A stretch of DNA of 64,000 nt from Rotaria macrura (taxonomy: Eukaryota; Rotifera; Eurotatoria; Philodinida; Philodinidae), in NCBI GenBank assembly GCA_900239685.1, contig OENT01000450.1, positions 51,247-115,246 on the forward strand, read 5' to 3'. The position numbers and the translations under genes are program-made. Below the pieces are notes generated by a model. It searched no databases and was not told where the DNA came from. It saw nothing but the letters and a program-made list of their open reading frames with translations. Positions 40,088-52,080 of the stretch are shown one piece after another (positions within the stretch are counted from its first letter, which is position 1; the number at the start of each line of letters is the position of its first letter).

Positions 40088-40291
40088 TCAAACAAATAAA
40101 GTTTCATATGCCGGTGGAAGATCTTCTTGATTTGATGAAAATATAATAATAGATAAATAATCATATTCATTTCGCTTTTTTTCTCGTCGAATAATATATT
40201 GTCGAATAAATTCAATTATAAAAGCAACTATTATTGACATTAATGGTATAATAAACAATGGAAATAGAAGTATCATAATACCGTCGAACAT
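40088..40291 (-). CDS. Possible 67-residue membrane protein with PPxY motif
   Basis: Single open frame: a 30-residue hydrophobic segment (residues 4-32) is followed by a basic stop-transfer stretch RREKKR, then an acidic tail ending LPPAYETLFV. PPAY matches the PPxY ligand of WW domains such as those of Nedd4-type ubiquitin ligases. This arrangement is typical of small type III adaptors and unlikely by chance, but I know no specific homologue. It is tail-to-tail with the phosphorylase gene, 100 bp away. Confidence 0.45.
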   Translation of the reverse strand: MFDGIMILLFPLFIIPLMSIIVAFIIEFIRQYIIRREKKRNEYDYLSIIIFSSNQEDLPPAYETLFV

Positions 40292-43200
40292 TGTTTAAGA
40301 ATGATGAATATAATTAGTCTATACACTTGTTGATAAAGGAAAAGAAGAAAGAAAAATGTTCTTTGTTGTCTTTTTTTTTTAATATGTTCACGTTTGTTTG
40401 TCGAGAAATAGAATCGTTACAAAGTATTTTCTTTTCGTAGATTAAGATTATTCAAATGATGCTATTAAGAGAAACTGACATGTGTTTCCTTTTCTATATT
40501 TTCCATAATATTTTTCTTTCTTTATCTTCTTCCGTGTTGATTACAATCGAATAGAAAAAAAAGAGAAATGATTATTCTTGTTCAAATACTGGAAAAAACA
40601 AAGAAATTAGTCGGTCGAATTTAGACTATTGTAAACTTATTCATAAGTACTTGAATTAAAAAAAAGAAAAGACTTAGACTATAGAAATCGTATTCATATC
40701 TATCAAGATTGTTTCTGATGTCTCAAGATATGATTAAATCAATTGATACGGAAAATAAACACTGATTCCATATGAAAAAGAAAAATATATCTACTTGGTG
40801 CAATGTAAATGTTTACATGATGATACTTGACAAAATTTTCTTTCTATATGCACTTCGAGGCCAAAACAAAGTTGTCTCTTTCTCTTTATATATATATATA
40901 TATTTGTTAGTTCTCATCGTTCTACAGCTAAGATCATCATAATCAATTTTCGATCGAAGACGCTTGTTCTAACACATGACGGTTACACTAATATCTATAT
41001 CAAAAGAAAAAAAGACGGGTACATACATTTCGAAGGAAATCTGACATAGGTAGGAGGGAGAGATTTCTTGTTTGTTTGTTTTTTTAAATATTTTTGAAAA
41101 AAACGAAGAAGACATGAAATTGCATTAAATTACAAGTCTTTGACAACTTATATAGACGTTTGATTACTTGTTTGAAATGTTCTAAAAAGATTTTTCATCG
41201 TCAGAAAAGTGTTTTACATAGAAAATAAAAGAACCCATAAAACAAATAGCAATACTCTCTTGAAAATAAAACATAATCTTCTATTACCACAAGTGAAAAC
41301 AGCAGTGTTCTGTCTTATTTTCTGCCTGATTTTATTCAAGAAATACTCGTTCGTCTTTTCCTTTATGATACAATAGATATTAGTGTTATCGTCATATGTC
41401 AAAACAAACATCTCTTATCGAAAGTTTGTTATCATGACATTAGTTGAAGAATAATTAGATATTATAGAACTAGAAAACTTTGTTTTGACCTGGTATTATA
41501 TACAAGAAGATAGTTTCTTCGAACTTAATTATCAAGACGAGTTATTTATCGATTGCTCGCACTTAATTAGTTTTGATTACTTACACTTCTGTTTCAAGTA
41601 GCCTACGACTAGATGACATCGGCGTTTGTTTTTATAGCGATACGACGAAAACTATTTTTTGAAATAGGTCAAAGCCATTTGCTCTTGTGACTCTTATGAT
41701 AATAGTCTGACGCTCCGACGAACTTAAATCAATACGATAATTACGAAGATCGATCTGTACCATCCATATAATTTTTTTTCTTCTTCTAAACTATGAACTA
41801 ATTCAAAGTACAACAATATTCACATTACAACAATGATCAATATCATATTATGCATGGTAACATTCAATCGAATGTTACCATTTATGACATATCTTACTAA
41901 AAGATAGTAGAATCAACTGATAACAACGATTAATTTGAGTCAGCTATTATTGAGATAGGAGAACACTTCAAAGAATATCAAAACATAGAATATGCAAGAT
42001 ACGATTGAATTCATAGAAATAAGATTACTTGCTTTACGAATTAGGATTGACATAGATATGAGATGGGATATCTTTGTACTTTATGAATAATGAGTTACAT
42101 GGTTAATTAATGCAACTTACAACAAATTTCGAATGATAAAATTTGTTGAATGAATAACTACGGTTTACATCCATTATCAACACTGTCATGATTAAAAATA
42201 TGTCGAAAAAGATTCTAAGGAATATACGTGTATAGATCGTAAATTCGTATGAAAAACTATTCATCATTACGATTATTCGAGAACGTTTCAATTGATTATT
42301 ATAAATACTTAAATCCTGATGTTCAATGACAATCAAGACGGATTGAATAGAACTCATCAACTTTGTCAACATACATAAGCTTGTGAATTGTTTCTCGTCG
42401 TCTATGCAAGCTAGATTTGTCACAGCATAGAATTTACGATCACAAGAAAATTTTGTAGATGTATGCGAAGAGTAAAAGTTTAAAATGAAGAAATCAATTG
42501 TTCATTTGCTCTCTGAGTTCTTGCATTATGAAACATCGATTGATCTATTGACAAATATTATTTGAACATGTTTAATTAAAACATGAATAGTTCGTTGTGT
42601 ACAGTGTAAAATGTTGGCTTGAAACAGTCCATATCATTTCCCTTCTATATTTGAATTGATATTAGGATTCATTCAGTCTTATTCCGTACTATTCGATTCG
42701 TTTCATTTTGAAAGTCTTGTTGCTTGATTACAAATGCAAAACAATATTACTATAGTAGAATAAAAACCGTATAAGAGCATTTGGCATAGATTTGCTTTTA
42801 GAAATACGTATGAAGGCTATGTGGCAAGCAACAAGTCATGAACGCTACTAAACATCACCGTTTACTACATATCCAGAACAATTTTCAATATGCTACTAAA
42901 ATTCATAGAGAAAAAACAAATAATACGAATATGGAAAGTCAAATATTTGCACTGTGTATATCCCCCCCTCCCGAGTATCCGATGCAAGGTTGGGAAACCT
43001 TTATTATGTAGTACAAGTATAAAGAAAAATAGAATACCCTACTAAAAGAAATGATTTAGGTCTACTTCTCTTATTAATACAAATGTTACAATTCTAATGA
43101 AATAAAGTTACCTGCTAACGTATGTCTTGTATTTAATTCTGACTATATTAGCATTTACAAGTAAATATGAACATGGTTAATTCGATTATTTTTTCTTTGA

Positions 43201-43562
43201 AAAAATCTTGATACTAACCTCAGTAGTTACCCATTCAAAGTGCAATCTGAATTTATTCAACTTTCTTAAATACTACAAAGTCATCTGAGTGAACTCACTC
43301 TTATTCAAAGTAAAAATGCACTAAAATTCGAACATGTTCTCTTAGTAATGTAATTTCAAATGATATTCGTCTGATAGCAAAATTTTCTTTGCTCTGTGAG
43401 ATCACCAAAGAACTTTGGCATGAGCAGATGAATTTGAGTCTACAGTTTCATTTCAAGAAATCGATTCGTTGATTATTATAACTTCTTAGTTTTTACAAAA
43501 TCAAAATTCATTTATCTATTGTAATATGTATATAAAATAACGGAAAAAGCAAGAAAAAAAAA
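40292..43562. other. Intergenic, no gene recognised
   Basis: About 3.3 kb of AT-rich sequence with a (TA) run near 40890. An open frame at 42103-42423 (-) encodes 106 residues with two hydrophobic stretches but no motif, and I do not call it. Confidence 0.55.
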
Positions 43563-45084
43563 CTAGGATAATTTCTTTCGTTCCATATGATTCCATTGCT
43601 CAAGTACGTCGGCTTTTCCACCGATTGTATGTGAAAAAAAATCTAATTTTTCCTTTTCTCCGTCTCGAATACGATATGCTAGTTGTTTTAATGATTGATA
43701 ATAATCACGTTGATTAAACAACCACATACATTTTCCAGCTTTGTACAATCGAACAGGCCAATACGACCATTTTTGTTTGCTATCTAATTCGCTAAACATT
43801 TTACCGTTATCAATATCCTGTAAGAAAATGAACAATGTGTTTAAATGATTAAAAAATTCAAAGCAAGATAGTGTGAACCTACCCATCCCCAACTGGTAAC
43901 CATCAGACGTACACCTCGACGAAGATCCTTAATAAATTCTTCATCTGTTTGTAGATGTTCAATGGCATCCGGAGTTAACTGATAAGTTGCACCTCGACTA
44001 CTAATTTCATCAACTAAAATAGATAATCAATGCATAGTGAATGTATTCGATTCATAATACAAATTGAGTTATCAAGATGCAAGTGATCAATGATTCACGT
44101 TTACTTTCAAAAATCAATCGTCTGTGTATCTATACTAAAATACAAACAGTTTCAATTTAAACTAATAAAAGTTGCATGTCTTGAGTCGAATTCCAATAAC
44201 GTATAATTATCTGTTCGACGAGATCAAAGAAATTGTTTTTTATTGAATAAGAAATTTTATACCACGATATTTTTCTTCTTTCCAAGAGATATTCAGACCT
44301 TAAAAATTTCTTAGAAAAGAATTTATTTAAAACTACATCATTGAAAAGAGCACTGTATATGCGCTACAAGTATGACCAAATTCTAGAATATACATTATAT
44401 ACATATATATATAATATGGTATTTCCTATCGATGTTTTGACCTTCTTAAATAATAGAAATAGTTAGTTGTATACTTCATTCTGGCGATGATAAACAATTT
44501 CTAAAATAGCTTTCTCACAATAGAAAAATTTTTAGTAGATTTGTCGAGTGTTGTTTGATTTTTATGGTGATTCAACATTAAAAAAAAATATTCGTTCATT
44601 TTCACTAAAACTTTGACGATTGGCACAATTTTCCATTTGAAAACTTCGATATTCAAAATTCATTATTATTCAATCGTGTTGAAGAAGGTTACATAGGTAC
44701 GAGTAGCATGATTCTCAATGATCTCTGGTTCAATATGAAAAACTATCGGCAAGCAATATTTTATACGATAGTTTTGTTCAATCAAGTAATGTTATATTTG
44801 ACTAACTCACTAGGAAACATCCACCAATCATAATGATGATGATGAAACGCAAGCCAATCTCGTCGTTGATACCATTCTTCAAATTGTTTTAATTGTTGTC
44901 TGAATTCTTTAAGAAGCTCTTTTGTTCCGATGAATGTATTAGGGTCTGATTTTGATAATGAGACTTGGTTTTTTTCAATCTCACTATCACCTCGTTGTTG
45001 TTCTCCTGAATTGGAAACGTATGGTGATGTTAAACAATTATTTGTTTCTGTTGATTGACTATTCGAATTAGATAAATCACTCAT
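43563..45084 (-). CDS. Unrecognised soluble protein, three exons
   Basis: Exons 44811-45084, 43883-44013 and 43563-43817 join in phase to 219 residues. The first 50 residues are Ser/Asn-rich and probably disordered. From residue 55 the sequence looks globular: a charged helix FRQQLKQFEEWYQRRDWLAF, then HHHHYDWWMFPIDE, SSRGATYQLTP, FIKDLRRGVRLMVTSWGWD, WPVRLYKAGKCMWLF and a basic C-terminal helix. Trp is unusually frequent (9-10). I cannot name the family; it has no membrane segment, signal peptide or Cys cluster. Metazoan-like short introns and phase-perfect joints support a real gene. Its start codon is 271 bp downstream of the ILRUN stop, same strand. Confidence 0.75.
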
Positions 45085-45355
45085 CTTAAATATTTAGCAT
45101 TTTATAAATAAGGAAAAAGAAAATAACAAAAGAAATATCCATTATTAAAAGTTTGAATGCGAGCTTCAACTAAAAAAAAAGATTCTTTTTTCTTTTTGTT
45201 TTTTTTTTTGCAACGTACAACTTATTCTTCTTTTTTTTATCTACATGAATAATTCAACGTGAAAAAAATAGGTTTCGATATAAAAAAAGAGCGAACAAGA
45301 TGGTTTTCTTTTTAAAAGATAACATGAATTCGACTGCAATCAGCATTAAAAAATA

Positions 45356-48300
45356 TTAAAATGCATCAAAAGAACTATCGTCCATTCTTCCATTTGTTGA
45401 TGCTGAAGGATCAAATGATGAATGATTCATATTACTGGTTCGTGAATATTCCTACATGATGAAGAAAACGAAAAGAAATTTTCCTCGGATTCAGTACTTT
45501 TTCTTTTCGCTTACCATTGGATAATTTATCCATTCATTTCCATGGGACATAGATGAATTTGAATTGGGTGCTATAACTAAATAAAGTCATATAGTTATGA
45601 TTATTGACATAATTTATCTTACATCGTGTTGATTGCAATGAATTAACGGATGATGATGATGGATAATTGATATTCATACCAAGAGAATGACACTGTTCAA
45701 GTTGTTGAGTAATCCCCATTATTCCTCCTTCTTCGACACTGGCTATCAACCAAATAGGATCTTCAAAAGATACGAAAAGAGAATATTCGTAATATGGTAT
45801 CGATTCAGTTTTATAATTGTATACATCTAAGAACTTAGTAAAATCATTCAAATTGACTCTTCTTAGAACTATTACCCATTTCAAAAAAGAAGGCGGGTGG
45901 ATACAGCTATAATAGCTGTATCCACCCGCCTTCTTTTTTGAAATGGATAATAGTTCATGTAATTCGAAGCACATAATTATTTTCCGAAGTTATTACTGAT
46001 CGTTTATGGATTTAAAATGAATATTAGATTTGAACAAAAAAACACTGGATATGCAATCATTCCTTGATTTTTTTATCAAAATTGAGTTTGATTTTTTCAA
46101 CTTTCTGTATCCTTTTCATTAAATGATGATATTCTGGTAGAAAACATAAGTTACTTCCTTGGTAAACAGGTTAGTATATATTATGAATCTTCGTAAAAAC
46201 ATCTATTAATTATCAATGTCACATTAGATAATAATTTGTGATTACAGTGTTTTCATATGAATCACACGTTCTATGTGAGCGAAATGATATTCTCTGCACA
46301 CAACTCTTAGCCATGTATGGATAAAGTGAACAAAGGAAGTTTTATGGATTGAATAAATTTCCAAAACCTGAACATCACAATACAGTTTCAGGCATTTCTG
46401 CGAAGTAACTCTAATTTCAAAACAACTCAATATTGTCTTATCTAGTTTTAATTGAGATCATCAGAAATAAGCAGGGCTTTCGGACTTCAATTTCGTTTTT
46501 CAGGCAGTTACACGCAATTGTGAAATCTATCTTGTCAATGTATTATAATTAAGTTCAAAACTGTTTATAGTAACTTTCAAGATACAACTTGGCAGTGATA
46601 TTAATATATATATATACATAAATAGTTGTCCAGTTTCTACCGTGCAAAATTGTTGTGAATCTCACTGAATATGATATACTAAAAGTAGTGACAAGGTTTT
46701 GATGTCATATCTAGAGAGGAAATAATGACGTAGTTGGAAAGTTTGTGTGTGATTTATCATTTTTAATTAGAATATAGGTTGTATTTTTCCAAGTGTTAGA
46801 AGAGAGAAAATTGGTTGTACATGCATGACGGAGAATGTGACGATATTAATGTGAACTGCAAAATATTGAATGCAAAATATTTTTTAATTTTACTAACAGA
46901 AAATAACACAGATGTGTAGATTGGAGTACATTCTTAATTTCAGAATAATCGTATGATTTATGATTCTATTCCGATTTTATATATCTATTCTTTTAGTAAT
47001 AAAACCATGCAAGGAAGTATTCCTTTCTCATGTCTCCAATGATTATGGTGACCCGTACCTCGGATGAAAATTGCTTTTATTCACTCTCACATATAGTTTT
47101 ATTCTTTTGGAATGAAGTTTTATCAATGCATCTATTGATTATTCCCAATAGTTACTAGTTTTTCATCATTGATACTGTGTAATAAGTTATATTTATTTAC
47201 AAGGACGGGGTTAGGAAATAGTATGCTCGCTACTCTACAGTTTAATACAGGTTTACTCACGTATATAAACATAGATAATGAATGATTTAAACTTAACTTT
47301 TATCAATGGGACTACTCTTTTTGAAAATAGCTAATTTTCCGGTTACAAGAAACGTTTCCTTCACATACGCACAACACACTTATAGATGCAGACGAAATTT
47401 TCATACCATCTTGTTGCTCACGTTCGTTCTTGTTTCTTTTCATTTATTTATGATTACTTGTTTGAATAGAAAAAAAATAATGATTATTTCTATGTTTTCT
47501 GGATTTAAAGATTCATTCACGCTATTGTACGAAGTCTCCATATTCAGTGATTCAATCAACATACTTATCATCATGTTTAATACTCTACTTGATGTGGACT
47601 TTTCGATTAGGCGGAATTACGCCGCAATCATTCATACTATTCCATAAAACCGAAATAGCCGCTTCATGCAAATCGCTACCGCAGGCAGAGAATTTACATC
47701 AACATTTTTGCGGAACAACAAAATAAATCCATCAGCAATCGTAGCAAATTATCTACCGGTGACTTACAAAGGTCCAAACTACAACCAATACTGTACCGGC
47801 ATGCTGTCAGATTCGCAAAAGCCACAAAGTATCCGTGATTGCGTACTAAAATATACGTCCGGTTCCGATCGGTTTTGTAGCATGATCAATATGGATCTAG
47901 CTAGTGATTCGCTTCGCCTAAAGCAACATGGCTCATACATAAAACAACTCAAATATTCAATCGCAAAATCTCCCATTTATTTTTCAGGCACTGTCATGAG
48001 AGGTCTGATTTCAATACTTGTCGACGACTGAATACCGAAAAAAATTATGATATCGTCTTTATAGGGTTAACTATGTCTCGAACTGAGGCGTCCAGATATG
48101 AGGCTATAGGACAACCGTTTTACATTCCAAGTTTCACATCAACATCGAAAAGCATGCCCTTTCCAGGTAATACAATACTCCATATTGATATATCACCACA
48201 ATGGTCAAAATATTGTATGGATGTTCCTCCGAGTTATTCATTGTATCACGAAAACGAGGTTCTTCTGTCGTGTTACAATCGATACTCTTATGTGCGCACT

Positions 48301-51300
48301 GAGAAATCGAATGGGAAACGTCTTATGAAGCTACGACTAATGAACAGTAATTAGAGCGATTAGCAAACTTTGAAAATCTATGACTAACATTATATCTAAT
48401 TTTAAAAAGTACAGCACATTAATACTGGAAGAGTAATTAAACAACCAAAAGTGAGTACTAGTATTAAATAAATATGTCTATCAACTAGTTTCATGTTTTT
48501 CTTTTTCAAACATTCATCGATTGTTAGGAGCATTGGATACAGTATTCGGTCGTAATAATTCAATTGAATTACATAATAAATGAAACACTTGTAATTAAAT
48601 GCACTATATCTACAGGAACTTATGTTAAGATTCTATCAACTCGTAAATACGAATAGGGGTCATATCCGAAAATTAGAACTTCGCCAATATACGCTTGTTA
48701 TGTTCATCGTACATGAGTATTCATGACTTTTTCCATCACACCTTACTGATATATAACGTAAAAATAGATTTGATTTTAATAACAAAGAGACGAGTTTCAT
48801 TCATTAAAGTTTAGAAGAAGATTCTCATGTATCTTAAAAACTTGTACATTTCATTGTCTTGATTGCTTCTTGTTCTAGATTTTAATAGGTAAAATTTGAA
48901 ATGGACATGAGCCAGGAGAGATTTAAAATAGCATTATACTTCGTGTTTATGCAATAAGTTTCATAGAGGAGGACTGGGAAGTAGATAGCATCTCTTTTCA
49001 AGAAGAATATCATATTCGGATGATCAACGTGAGAAAAGAAACTCGTTTTTTATTCACGGAACTCATCCACTGAATTCGATTTGAACTCTCGTGTCAGTAG
49101 CAGAATTTAACTACTTCCTTTTCTACTTGATTGCGAAGAAATGGACAGACTACGGCATATCTACGAAAATAGCACAATATTTATGTTAAATAAACAAAAA
49201 CAAAATAATCAGTCATGCATTTCAATACATCAATCTACATCGTCTAATGTCTCGTTAAAAAAACAATTTGTATCCATCGGTATGATCAAAAACAGGAGAA
49301 GGGTCATACAAGCTACGTAAATAAGCGATAATATCAACACAACCAACAAAGCATCGCTATGTAAATCAGAAAATATTCATGATATTAAAAGACTATTATG
49401 CTACCAATGATACTACCATCGTAAGGTTGTTCTTTTCCTAGTCATGAAATGAGAGAAATTTTTATTTTCAATCATTTTAACTGCATGATATTCTTGAATT
49501 CGATTCCGACGTAGTTCTTTGTTTTCATCTGATACTTTGATACTCAAATGAAGTACTATAGTATATATTTTTATGCACTAAATATCCATCGTTGCTATCG
49601 TGTAATACTAATTACAATAGCGAACTTGAATTGTTTCATTGCATACATCAGTAATATGCATTCATCTCCGAAATCTAGGCTCAAGTTACTTGCCATGCTG
49701 CTCAGGCAGACTTATTCAAGGAGGAAAACCATGAAGTATTCGTGGATGTACTTGAAACTATACGTCTGGTCCCAATTGCATTTTGTCATGTAATCAACGT
49801 ATTTCTAGCTGGTGATTCGCATAGTTAAAAGCAATACGATTCATATATAAAACAGTTCAAATATTCAATAGTAAATTTTTCAGGTACTGTGATGAAAGGT
49901 TTAATTTTTGATAGTTATGAAAATTCGAATGACGAAAGTGAGAAGAACTATTTTAGGTTTAGATCTGTCTCAATCTGAAGTTGCTATGTATGAGACCACG
50001 CTTCAGCCACCGTTCTACATTCTGAGTTTTACAACGACATCGAAAACAAAACCGTTTGAACGAGATGCAATTCTCCATATTGATATATCACGAGAATGGT
50101 CAAATTATAGTATGGGGAGTCCTGTCGGATCTTTCAGCTTACAAAGAAGATGAAATGCTTCTATCTTTTTATAATCGATATTCGTATGCAAGAATAGAAA
50201 AAATCAAATGAAAAGCGAATTTGAATAATCCTGAGTCGTTCCAATATTCAACAGCGTTGATTCAAATGTACGGTTGCCATTTATTATGACTGCAGATTCT
50301 ATACAGAACTTCGGCATACGAATTTTATCATGAATTCAAACATGTAGTGCACGCAAATGATTACATGTATTGAATTAAATACATAGCGGCACGTATAGGG
50401 GTTAATAGTTGATTCGCCTATAAGACATGTTTTTCTCTGGCTAGAATCATTCAAAGCATCTCTTACAACATTCAACTACATTCACAAAATCAAATCAACC
50501 ATCTTTTTCTGTTTTATAATAGTCGATGTTTAGAACTAGCGATCTGCATTTACTTCCGATAGAAACACTTTTCTCTGCTTCATTCATTCGGTTATTTTTA
50601 TCAACGATCTCATATTCATTTCAAAAGTTTTTTTAACTTCCTTTTTTTTCTCAAATGGCAAGCAACAGAGTACTTAGCCTCAGTCGTCTTCTTTTTCATA
50701 CATAAAGAAGTTTTAACTGAAGATATACAGTAAACCTAAGACGACGATGCAGTCTATTGCAGATCGACTTATTATATCTTGATAAAAAAACTTGAAGATA
50801 CAGTAGAAGAATGAGTGTTCAAGAATGCATTTTTCAAATATTCGATATAAAACAATACTTTTCCTTACCTCCAAACGGTACACCAGCCGATGTAAATAAT
50901 CTCCATTGTGATCGAATAATACGTGACAAACTCGGACTTGTTATATTCACTGAAATATTTGTTTGCTCACCAGGAGCTAATGAACTAACGTAGATTTCGT
51001 CTCGATCTTGTAAACGATCGCCATTCACATAACGTAATGAACAACTACTTGGCCATCGTTCGGTACCTAAAAGAAATTTTTCCAAAAAGAACAAAACGAT
51101 TTCTAACAAATTTTCAATAAGAAAAAGTATTTTTACCAGGATTTTCGACTCGCCAAGTTTTAATAAAACGTGTATTCGGCGGAATAGCTTCACCTTCACC
51201 GACGGTAACATCAGCAATAAATCGCATTTGTGGAATTTTATCTGTCGGCATTTCAGCATCGTAATAAGCAAGTATAGCTTCATTTAAATTCCTAGAGGAA

Positions 51301-51546
51301 TCAACGGTTTTTTGTTTTTAAATTGAACATTTAAACATACGGTATAAAATATTATATTTACCAATTATTCATTTCGAGAAAAAATCTGCAACCATCATCA
51401 GACAACATTGCATTGGTTGTTGAACGAAACTGTGCAATTAAATCTTCACGATTGCATGTTGTTATCGAACGCAAACGTTCCATTAAATCTTCATCTAGAC
51501 TTGACATACCTACTGGTGATGACAAAGGTTCGGAGTCAATATCCAT
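45356..51546 (-). CDS. ILRUN: ILRUN (C6orf106) orthologue
   Basis: Six exons: 51362-51546, 51137-51291, 50869-51066, 45623-45760, 45515-45576 and 45356-45451. They sum to 834 nt, 277 aa, against about 298 in human. Residues about 20-75 are the UBA-like domain (CRFFLEMNNWNLNEAILAYYDAE). The NBR1-like FW domain follows: DVTVGEGEAIPPNT.FIKTWRVENPGTERWP, SLAPGEQ, QWRLFTSAGVPFGDPIWL, and EEGGIMGITQQL. The tail is Ser/Asn-rich. In vertebrates the protein dampens antiviral and cytokine transcription through EP300/IRF3; the ancestral role is not known. The odd point is intron 3 (45761-50868, 5.1 kb against about 60-75 bp for its other long-form introns), which contains an opposite-strand ADP-ribosyltransferase-like gene, its pseudogene and a palindrome. 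The exon 3/4 joint (GGA G | AT CCT) restores the conserved FGD.IW block exactly. Confidence 0.93.
45866..45956. repeat. 91-bp near-perfect palindrome
   Basis: Arms 45866-45910 and 45912-45956 are reverse complements with one mismatch (position 45875/45947 region) around a single central base. The inner part is GGCGGGTGGATACAGCTAT and its complement. It lies in ILRUN intron 3, 106 bp from the 3' splice site. It could be a miniature foldback element, a hairpin made by DNA repair, or an assembly foldback. Confidence 0.9.
47666..48354 (+). CDS. ADP-ribosyltransferase-like protein (R-S-E class)
   Basis: Two exons, 47666-48002 and 48065-48354, joined in phase across a 62-bp intron, give 208 residues. 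The domain order is that of arginine-specific mono-ADP-ribosyltransferases that use NAD+: Arg112 in VMRGL, then a Ser-Thr-Ser block (FTSTS, residues 136-140), then the ExE pair Glu175-Asn-Glu177 before VLL. ILHIDIS between the second and third motifs also fits. All three catalytic motifs are kept, so activity is plausible. No signal peptide is obvious from this ATG; an upstream open frame (47306-47647) has a hydrophobic segment but no demonstrable link. It is nested on the opposite strand in ILRUN intron 3, with a decayed relative 1.3 kb downstream. Such genes are expanded in bdelloid rotifers. The intron donor (GTCTGA) is non-consensus, and the N-terminal boundary is uncertain. Confidence 0.75.
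49690..50215 (+). pseudogene. Decayed ADP-ribosyltransferase-like copy
   Basis: Aligns with 47790-48320 over its length: the GATTCATATATAAAACAGTT stretch, the ACTGTGATGAAAGG motif-I region, the FYILSFTTTSK motif-II region, the ILHIDIS block and the DEMLLSFYNRYS motif-III region are all visible. Breaks: the motif-I arginine is replaced by Lys, a stop codon falls near 49829, frame changes are needed between the blocks, and a stop interrupts the end near 50200. Tandem duplicate in the same orientation as the intact gene; appears non-functional. Confidence 0.8.
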
Positions 51547-51897
51547 TTATTGCAAGAAAAAGTGAGAATAAATAAATAAATGAAAGTTCAAATCTGGAAA
51601 AAAAACAAATTTATTTCTATGTGTACACGTTCTAGGCGTATAGATTGTCAATGAAAAGACAGAAAGAGAAAAAGAAAATGGACGAGAATATTCGATGATT
51701 CACTTAATCACACTCTAGTGACGACAGTTATTGTCTTCGTTGCTACTTTCAATATAACGTTTCATCCTTTATCTGTTCAAATAAACAAGAATAAGGTTAA
51801 AAACAATGGAGTAAATATTGGATAAAAGAAAAAAAGGAAAGAATTAAAAACACAGAAAATAGAAGTCATTTATATTTTATTTTTTCAATGGAAATTA

Positions 51898-52080
51898 TTA
51901 ATGCATGAATACATCTTGTATAATTGGAATGGACGATTGAGAAATATGATGAACATGAAACGGGATAAAAATGAATGCTGAATAACTAATAAGCGAAACA
52001 ATGAAAATAAATAGACACATAACCACAAAACGTTCCCATGGTTCCATAACATAAAGTGTTGTTATCAATAAAAATTGCAT
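51898..52080 (-). CDS. Serine palmitoyltransferase small subunit, paralogue B
   Basis: Small ER membrane activator of serine palmitoyltransferase, the first enzyme of sphingolipid synthesis. The family signature is clear: LYVMEPWERF followed by a single hydrophobic segment ending SYSAFIFIPFH. Sixty residues from the ATG at 52080. The frame stays open upstream as far as an acceptor-like TTCAATGTAG at about 52145-52154, and those residues (including WYYQ...QRYY) resemble the aromatic pre-EPWER region of the family, so a first coding exon may exist that I cannot find. The C-terminus is longer than in paralogue A. It lies 351 bp upstream of the ILRUN start, same strand. Confidence 0.8.
   Translation of the reverse strand: MQFLLITTLYVMEPWERFVVMCLFIFIVSLISYSAFIFIPFHVHHISQSSIPIIQDVFMH

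Noticed and set aside
42103..42423. 106-codon hydrophobic minus-strand frame as a membrane protein
   Set aside because: Hydrophobic frames are common by chance in T-rich DNA; no conserved residues or exon structure.
45534..45974. 146-codon minus-strand open frame as a separate gene
   Set aside because: Its 3' half is ILRUN exon 4; its 5' half reads through the intron and the palindrome.
47306..47647. 113-codon open frame as an N-terminal exon of the ADP-ribosyltransferase-like gene
   Set aside because: It has a hydrophobic stretch but no compatible donor leading into 47666, and the composition is typical of AT-rich chance frames.
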